Source of the DNA: Dictyophora rubrovolvata
Lineage: Eukaryota > Basidiomycota > Agaricomycetes > Phallales > Phallaceae
Length of the DNA stretch: 64,000 nt
Direction of reading: 5' to 3'
Assembly (NCBI GenBank): GCA_029959195.1
Contig: CP114122.1
Span: 1,860,001 to 1,924,000, forward strand
This document shows, piece by piece, positions 56,560 to 64,000 of this stretch (positions are counted from its first letter, which is position 1; each line of letters starts with the position of its first letter). The position numbers and the translations under genes are program-made. Under the pieces are notes generated by a model that made no database searches, was not told the DNA's origin, and saw nothing but the letters and a program-made list of their open reading frames with translations.

Positions 56560-59500
56560 ATGCCTGGTAAGAATCAACTCAGACTGCAAGCCCGGTTTAC
56601 TCACCCTCATATCGCATTTGAATTTGTAGCCCAGGCAGCTCCTCAGGTTCCTATCTTCAGCCCCAAAGACTTAACTTCAGCATTGCCATCCATAAGACCA
56701 TCCCAACCTATTCGGAGCGACACCCGACACTCTCAAAAACGAAAGCAGACCCTGCTCACTCTACTCGATGCGCTGACGGAGCTAAACAGTCAAGGTTTAG
56801 ATCAAGGTTCGAAGACTTCATGACGTTCTTGTCGACTTCTTTTCGTTTCATGTCACTTATCACCTTACTCAGATTCAAACAATGGAACCACTCTATATGA
56901 CGAAGAAGATGAGGGACGTACGTAGCCAGTTTCCTTACGAAATATACTGTGGCGTTGATCTTTTCGTTCCGAAAGCTTCAGCCGTCGACCAACTTCAAAG
57001 CAAAGGAGCACAAGTCTTTCTTCACTTCCAAAAGTATGTCCCTCATGCTATTCCCTAAAATTTCACTAGCTAACATTCAAATGATACAAGGTCGGCTCAA
57101 CAATTAGACAAAGAGGTCGGTACTATCTTTGTCCGATCCCCCAATTCAAACCTAGCGATTTTTTTGTAGCTTCAAAGTTTCGGTAACGCCGTTCGTCAGC
57201 TTGGCTCTTCCATCGGATTACTCTCTTCTTCAATTCGTTTACGCCAACGACTGGCTCAAATACTCTTCCTTTTTAGGGAGAACGCAGCTGATCTATTTCC
57301 TCGCAGGGTCTCCAGAGATCCACATCGCGACCTTAACACGTTCCTCGCGGCCCGAGATCGTCTTAAAGCGCAGCAATCAGGAAGGAAAAGACAACGAGCA
57401 CCGACTAGCTCTGCGCGTTTCTATGTACCAGAGAACCTTGACCTCGGAAGCTTTCCAGAAGAATTGGAACATCTGGCGCGGGATGTAATGACATTCTTGG
57501 AATGTTTGAATGAATTTCCTGAGTTTACCGATGAGGTTGGTTTATGAGATTAACAATTTAAAGAAACTACTCACAGGTTTTCTTTATACAAGGCTGTCAA
57601 TGCCAGTATTCTTGCGTTTGAAGGCGACCTCAAGGTAAGAATAAATTGTTGTACAACGGTGGAATTTTAAAATAATCGTTGGCTGTTGCAACATTACCTA
57701 GTACTGGGCTTCTTGCTTGCGAGATTTTCGAGGACAATTCCGCTTTCCTTCGGTCGAGCGTTATGTACACGGTATAGTCCTGTTTTAATCTTAGGGTCAA
57801 TCTGATCTCCCTTTTAGATCTCTCAATGGAAATGGGGAATCACTTGGAAGCAATCTCCTCTACAATTAGCGTATTCGTCGATGTCGGTGTACCCACCATT
57901 CGGTTCGCCCAGAAGCATACAGCCACAAATCTCCTCAATCTGTCCACAGTTGCCACGTTTTTCTCTGCTGTAACAGGTGCGTAAATTTTAATCTTTCATA
58001 AATGTTAAAAGAGCACAAAGGACACCAAACACCAACAGCGACGACGATTCAGTTCTCTTTTGAACTCAATGATAACGATATTCAAAAGGCTGTAAACGCC
58101 TTTTGGTTCAGTTCCTTAGTGTTTTCCATAGCTTCGGCTGTGAACTCTCTTTTAGGTCAGGCAGCTTTTCCTTATCATGTCATGTTTGCTGAATAACAAT
58201 CTCGATTTCAGGTTTGACATGGAAGCAAGCTATGTAGTATGTACTTTTTTTCAGTTCTTCCGTTGTCCAGATTGTCTCAAATTTTCAGTCGCTCACCTCG
58301 GCATCGGGTGCCCTGGTAAGTTTAATTCTCTCTGTTTTATGAATCACTAGAAGCTATGATGCTTTTAGGTGGGTTTTGATCTGGATCAAGAAAAGCCCGT
58401 TGATCTTTTTGGTTATTTCCGTTGCAGCATTTTCCGTGGGATTGGTATTATTCACTTGGGGATCTAGTCAAGTTCGTCAGCAAATTTGATAATTGTATTA
58501 AAGCGTCATGTCTTTTTTTAGGACATTGTAACCTGTCTTGTTACAACCATATTTACAGGATTTAGTTCATTTGGACTTCTCGCTGTCTCAGCATGGTTTG
58601 CTTTAGAGCGTGTAATATATACAAAACACAAAGGTCAACGTTGGCTAGCCGATGTTCTTGCGGATATTTACGCGGACGTACAATATTATTCAGGGGTTGG
58701 GTGGGCAAAGAAGAGCATCGCCCCTCGCTTGGCGAATGCATTAATATGGTGTCAAGATCAAACAAAGCGAAGCTGGTCAATCGTGAAGAATGCAGGTCAA
58801 ACGTTCCGGAAATCGCTGTTCTGCTTTGACATAGCCCAGTCTGACACCACGGGAAATGAGATGGTAGAGGAAGGAAGGTTACCGCCGTTGCCACATTTGA
58901 TCTCTGGTGCGAGCGCGCAAAGTACCGTACAAGTATATTCTCCTCCCGGGTCCCCTATCAAGTCGACAGAGACCACTATACTGGTTGAATCCCCGAGGAC
59001 GATTCGTCCAAGTTTTGTATTTTCCTCCCCCGACCTTCCATCGACTGGGGGCCCTATACGAGCATCCACAGAAAGCAGTATGGCAACGGAAATGCATGGT
59101 AATGCCGCGGTGACCGCACCAGCCGCGCCGGTCAACAGCCAAACACCTACGGGTAATGCTGCACGACATAGATTCACAAGTGCTGTTCGGTCTGTTATTA
59201 TGCTTCAACATGCTTCTCAACCAAATGGTCAAGCTCCAAAACGAGCTCTCGGACCAGGAAGTCTATTCGTTTCTAAAAGCCATTCGAATAGCGATCGGAA
59301 AGACACGAGCAACAAGCCTTCTCCTGCTGCAAAGATGTCGCGAATGATTCTTCTTTCGCATTCGTTGAAGGTGCTGGACAACACGGAAACTATTCAAGTA
59401 CATCAGGCACTTGTCAGGCATTTGCAATTTAGCCCGAGCGGCAAATGGCTTGCAACGTGTAGCTGGGACGGAACGAGCAAATTGTATAAAGTCGGATATG

Positions 59501-61031
59501 GCGTGAGTGGGATTAGGGGGTTTCTTATCTACTTTCGCGCGCTGAACGAGTTTGATTGCAGACTGAGGTGTTTCGGCAGCATCGGACACTTGCTCATCCG
59601 CAGGGGTTCGTGAGCCAGGTCGCATGGTCACCCAAGGGCACCCATATCTTGACCAAGTCGCATCGCATTGTCAAATTGTGGACTCAGGAAGGAGTATGCC
59701 AGAAGACCATTGATCGAAGGCGAAATATCCAGGCGGTTACATGGTAAGAGCGTTTGGGTTTTTTGGTGAATTATAGGGTTAAGTCTTACACCTAGGGTGC
59801 CGGATGGTAGTGGTAAGAATGTTCGTTTGCTTTTATCCATTGTCTTTTTCAAACTGTACCCAAGGGTTTTTAAGTGTCGAGGGACATGATATTCATGAAA
59901 TCGTGAGCATTACTGTACCTGCTTATTCGATCAGACTTCTCAATCTCGATTCAGAACTTCAAAGGCGAAATTGTCGCCTCTCATAATATCACACGAGTGT
60001 TCATTCATGACGTCGGCATCACGCCAGATCATCAGCGTATATTGGCGGTTGGAACGCTCACAGAGTCTCCCGATGGTCTACAGCCTCATCAGGCTAGACG
60101 AGAAAAGAGGATTGTTGGTATGATATAAATTAGGTACCAACCTCCGGCTTCAAGCTGAAACCTTTAATAGTGTATAATGTCACAGAGAAGACGATTGAAA
60201 GGTAAATGATAACTTGATGCAATTTTTATGGTGATGTTTTAAAGGCGATTCACACCAGCCAAGTACCTCTGGTCCACGATGTGCGCGATATTACCATCTC
60301 AAGCAATGGTCTGTTGGCGTTGGTTAGTTTTGAACACCATGTGGGTATATTTTTATTTTTATTTTCATGTTTTACTTTCCGGCTGGGCGGTTTATCCTTC
60401 TGTTTATCTTCCTAAAATAGGCACCCCCTCAACTATGGAGATTGGACCGCGTAAACGATGACGTCCGGTTGTCATTACGGCATACTTACATGCCCAGCAT
60501 CGATGTCGACTTTGCCGGTACAAGTTACTTCTGTGGAAAAGATGATCAAATGATCTTATGCGCAAGCAAATGTACGGCAGCTTCTCATTTTAATAATAAT
60601 AAAGTTTCTTAATTAACCCCTTTCTTTCCCTTTCCGTTCTCACAGACGGACATATCCATATATGGGATCGTGAATCGGCGACATTGTTGCATGATATTCG
60701 TGTGCCGGATGGAGACTTGACATGTATAGCTTGGAATACAAGTTCAGACTTTCCCATGTTCTCGACTGGGTGCCACGATGGCAATGTCAAGATTTGGACA
60801 TCAAGTGCACCACAGCCTGCCTTGGAGGTGTCGCGACCACCGTCGGCCGAATCATTATCTTCCGGCCATTCTCGCCCAGACAGTCGTCTTTCCGACAGGA
60901 TCCCTTACTCCGCGAGTCCGCAAGCTAGTACGGCAAGATTAGGACTAACTGCAAACCCTGCCAATGAGCAGTACTCAAAGACATCAACAAGCACATGGGT
61001 GGAAAAGACGCAGACAGAACTGTACCCATAG
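56560..61031 (+). CDS. Four-TM membrane protein fused to a C-terminal WD40 domain
   Basis: Single gene of about 1150 residues with roughly 18 introns; function unknown. Start MPGKNQLRLQARFTHPHIAF. Soluble helical N-terminus (VRQLGSSIGLLSSSIRLRQR, ENLDLGSFPEELEHLARDV, YWASCLRDFRGQFRFPSVER, SSTISVFVDVGVPTIRFAQK). Membrane segments: LLNLSTVATFFSAVTATTIQ, FWFSSLVFSIASAVNSLLGL, PLIFLVISVAAFSVGLVLFT, VTTIFTGFSSFGLLAVSAWF. After a Ser/Pro-rich linker (58.8-59.35 kb) come WD repeats: LVRHLQFSPSGKWLATCSWD, GFVSQVAWSPKGTHILT..VKLW, FLSVEGHDIHEI, HDVRDITISSNGLLALVS, DDQMILCASKYGHIHIWD, LTCIAWNTSSDFPMFSTG..VKIW. The WD part is close to WDR26-like proteins. I recall the same architecture in other Agaricomycetes annotated only as WD40-like. 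Confidence 0.8.
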
Positions 61032-61254
61032 AGTTGTAGTAGAGCTGTAGTATCATTATGCAAATCTATGTAAAACTTTCACTCGATACCAATAATTTCA
61101 CGACCCGGCATATATTTCAAGCGCGAATGGGGTAAAAGTACGTTAAAATTTTTAAAAAGGACTAAAGGAAGTTAAGACAAGGGAGATGGTACAGTAAGAA
61201 TACAACGATACATCATGACATGTAACTATAACGAGCAATGATATAATGGACATT

Positions 61255-61848
61255 CTAAACTTCTTGTGAGGTGCCTTCAGCCTTGGTTTTGATGGGTGTT
61301 TTTGAGGGAAGAAGCTGGAAGAACTCAATGTTAATAGTACGAATCGACACATGAAGTCAAGATTACTCACTTCGGGTGCAATGTATGGCACGACACCTCC
61401 TTGCGAGATGACAACATGACCGAGAAGTTTGTTTAACTCTTCATCGTTTCGAATGGCAAGTTGAAGGTGACGAGGCACAATACGTTGTTTCTTGTTATCA
61501 CGAGCGGCATTTCCGGCTAGTTCGAGAATTTCTGCAGCAAGGTACTCGAGTACGGCGGCGAGATAGACTAACCGTTGATCAGACGTTTTCTGATACAAAA
61601 AAAAATCAAGTTTCTCACCAGGAGCGCCAGCACCAACGCGCTGAGCGTAATTACCCTTCTTGAGCATACGATGAATACGACCGACAGGGAATTGCAAGCC
61701 CGCACGCGCCGAACGCGACATGGCTTTATCGCCAGTTGAGGAGGCTTTTCCACCTTTAGCACCAGCTTTACCGCCTTTTCCGGACTATGATTGGAAGGTT
61801 CATGAACAAAGAAAGACAAACGAGAAACACGAGAAACACGCGTACCAT
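61255..61848 (-). CDS. HTA1: Histone H2A
   Basis: Core nucleosomal histone. The ATG at 61848 is alone in its exon: a GT..AG intron (61786-61845) directly follows it, and exon 2 starts [20 protein letters not shown]. Then [27 protein letters not shown], an intron (about 61569-61620), [56 protein letters not shown], an intron and [19 protein letters not shown]. The C-terminal SQE motif is the H2A.X-type phosphorylation site used in DNA damage signalling, as in canonical fungal H2A. Confidence 0.96.
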
Positions 61849-62171
61849 TGTTAGTAGATGAGTAAGGTTTTCGAAAGAGGACGCGAAATGTGAGCAATGA
61901 TAGTTTGGAGAGTGAGACAAGGAAGGGAAACTTTGACGCCCAAACGTGAGCTTATATCTGACTCACGGTGGTCCGTGCACGGCGAAAAGAAAATAAGGTT
62001 TAAACGCAAACGCGCTATGTCACGCGCACAACAAACAAAGACAAACACCGCAAAAATATAAGACACTTGCTCCCTCCTATCTTGTTCTCTTTCCCTCCCC
62101 ATTTAACTAGTCCTTTAACAGCTCTCTCTTTATTGTCTCATCGAAACAGCCACCCAATTACCATCGAAATT
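61849..62171. promoter_or_regulatory. Divergent H2A/H2B promoter region
   Basis: 323 bp shared by the two histone genes. ACGCG occurs at 61881-61885, 62010-62014 and 62022-62026, the core of the MBF-type MCB element (full ACGCGT is not seen). An S-phase regulator binding here would be expected but is inference. Confidence 0.5.
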
Positions 62172-62774
<603 letters not shown>

Positions 62775-63554
62775 ACGCCGTGCGAGCGTGTACATTATCA
62801 TGATCGTGTAGCTTATCATCAAGTACTGTATTTTCTGATGTCGTTAGCCATGTAATTCTTTATTTTATAATTCTATCCACGTCATTCTGTATTGAATTGC
62901 TTGAGCCAGTCCGGGCTCGCGATATTATTGTGGGACATCAAAATCCATGAAGACCCTCGTTCTATTTTTGGCAAGTGCCGTGTTGTTATGGCGAGTATCC
63001 CAACGGCGGCTGTGTTGCATGGACATGCGTTCACGGTTAAAATACAGTAAGATAAAGAATATCAATATATTATTTACACGCTTCCCGCTTATCTTAGTAT
63101 CAATGACGGCAATAGTGAAGGCGTGGATGTGTGTGGCACGAATTCCGCTCCAACAGAAAACTAGAAGCCGCACGACCACCCAAACCATCAAATAATAATG
63201 CCCAGTGGACTGGCTGACGTCACAAAGTGGAGTGGGGCACAACTTATGTAACCCCCGTTTAGAAGTGATCATGCTTATTTTTGTTTGTTGCTTTCCTGGG
63301 GCATCTTTTTTCAGCTCCTCTTCCTTTATTCACCCTTTTACTACTCCCTTCCGTGAGTTTGATCTCTTCTTTAAATAACCCATTTTTAACCTGATTTGTT
63401 CTCCATAGGTTTTTATACTATATCCTCCCCTCGGCGAGCAATTTTTGGCTGAGTTACCGCCCATTCAGCTGGCTGAGGAAATAGTTCATTATTTTTTTCA
63501 ACCTTCTATCCCAAACTGTTGTGCACGAGAATCGCGGAAGCATGTTAAGGGAGG
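62775..63554. other. Intergenic region H2B / RRM gene
   Basis: 780 bp without a supported gene. An 82-residue frame at 62947-63195 has a hydrophobic start but no similarity and is probably chance. From about 63290 the plus strand is T/C-rich and should be the promoter and leader of the following gene; CACGTG or TATA boxes are not obvious. Confidence 0.4.
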
Positions 63555-64000
63555 ATGTCCAGTCCTCTATTCGTATTGTGAGTCAATTTTTGTGCCCTTT
63601 TCAAACTTGACTTATCTGTAAGCACACTCGCATTCACTCTAGTCGCCTCCCCGTTCCCGTGCATCTCCACCCTCCCCTTCACAAGCTTCAAATGACTCTC
63701 CACTATTGGCGTTGTCCAATTCCCATATTGAAGCAATCATCCAGATGGCTACAGCTTCCGCCCCCGAGGGTCCAGTTCCAGGTCGGGATACTCGTACTCA
63801 ACTTTTTGTCGGAAATGTAAGACAAAACTTCATATGCACATGTTCTGTCTTCTTAGTTTTCGATACCTGTGTTATTTTTTCGTTAGTTGCCTTACCGCGT
63901 GAGATGGCAAGACCTGAAAGACCTTTTCCGAAAAGCCGGGACTATATTGCGCGCCGATGTTTCCTTAGGTCCTGATAATAGAAGTCGAGGTTATGGAACA
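63555..64000 (+). CDS. Gbp2-like RRM protein, 5' part (truncated by window)
   Basis: Exon 1 is short: MSSPLF, then a GTATTG intron to about 63641. Exon 2 reads [20 protein letters not shown] and [20 protein letters not shown], then [14 protein letters not shown]2 of an RRM. The next intron follows that Asn, and exon 3 gives [37 protein letters not shown] up to the window edge. The RRM is very close to RRM2 of the gene at 17.7-20 kb ([20 protein letters not shown]) and has the intron at the same place, so the two are paralogues. The rest of the gene lies beyond position 64000. The exact start Met is uncertain. Confidence 0.75.

Noticed and set aside
62947-63195. 82-residue frame with signal-like start
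   Set aside because: No similarity, no promoter layout and a basic low-information tail; lies in the H2B to RRM spacer.

Overview
The window is nuclear DNA from a filamentous basidiomycete, almost certainly an Agaricomycetes mushroom-forming fungus. Genes are packed 50-600 bp apart on both strands and cut by many short introns (mostly about 45-75 nt, GT..AG). Their proteins match fungal housekeeping families, and two genes belong to families typical of Basidiomycota: an AA14-like copper oxidase and a transmembrane WD40 protein. Genus cannot be read from the sequence. No prokaryotic, organellar, retroelement or CRISPR signal was recognised.

Layout. 1-1.3 kb (-): N-terminal part of a Vps3/TGFBRAP1 tethering subunit, running off the left edge. 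2.2-9.9 kb: UBC4-type E2, the CUE-domain RQT subunit Cue3/ASCC2, the RPA14 subunit, ABCE1/Rli1 and a Par14-type parvulin. Three of these (UBC4, CUE3, RLI1) act in ribosome stalling and recycling. 10-20 kb: the Set3C SANT protein Snt1, PIG-S, a BTB protein and a Gbp2/Hrb1-like SR/RGG protein with three RRMs. 20.4-27.2 kb: TPS2, protein-isoaspartyl methyltransferase, and prenyltransferase alpha subunit RAM2. 27.2-29.75 kb is a gene-poor, repeat-bearing island with diverged inverted repeats, a long perfect hairpin, an orphan promoter-like stretch and a possible gene remnant. 29.8-39.6 kb: two paralogous short-chain dehydrogenases flank homoserine dehydrogenase, a MetE-like protein and the AA14-like enzyme. 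40.9-48 kb: KGD2, a disordered protein ending in a possible Dcp1-binding motif, a 1.8 kb pyrimidine-rich spacer, and farnesyl diphosphate synthase. 48.2-54.2 kb (-): a GRAB-domain golgin, tRNA-Arg(CCG), and a large HECT_2/UBE3D-type protein. 55-61 kb: a lineage-restricted protein with a PD-(D/E)XK-like motif, divergent from a four-TM WD40 protein. 61.2-64 kb: divergent H2A/H2B and the start of a second Gbp2-like RRM gene cut by the right edge.

Most of the window is ordinary core genome. The items most worth following are the PD-(D/E)XK-like protein, the TM-WD40 protein, the Edc1-like tail, the ribosome-rescue neighbourhood, the 27-29 kb repeat island and the AA14-like enzyme with its unusual tail. 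All exon boundaries were read by eye from splice signals and family alignment from memory, so single junctions may be off.
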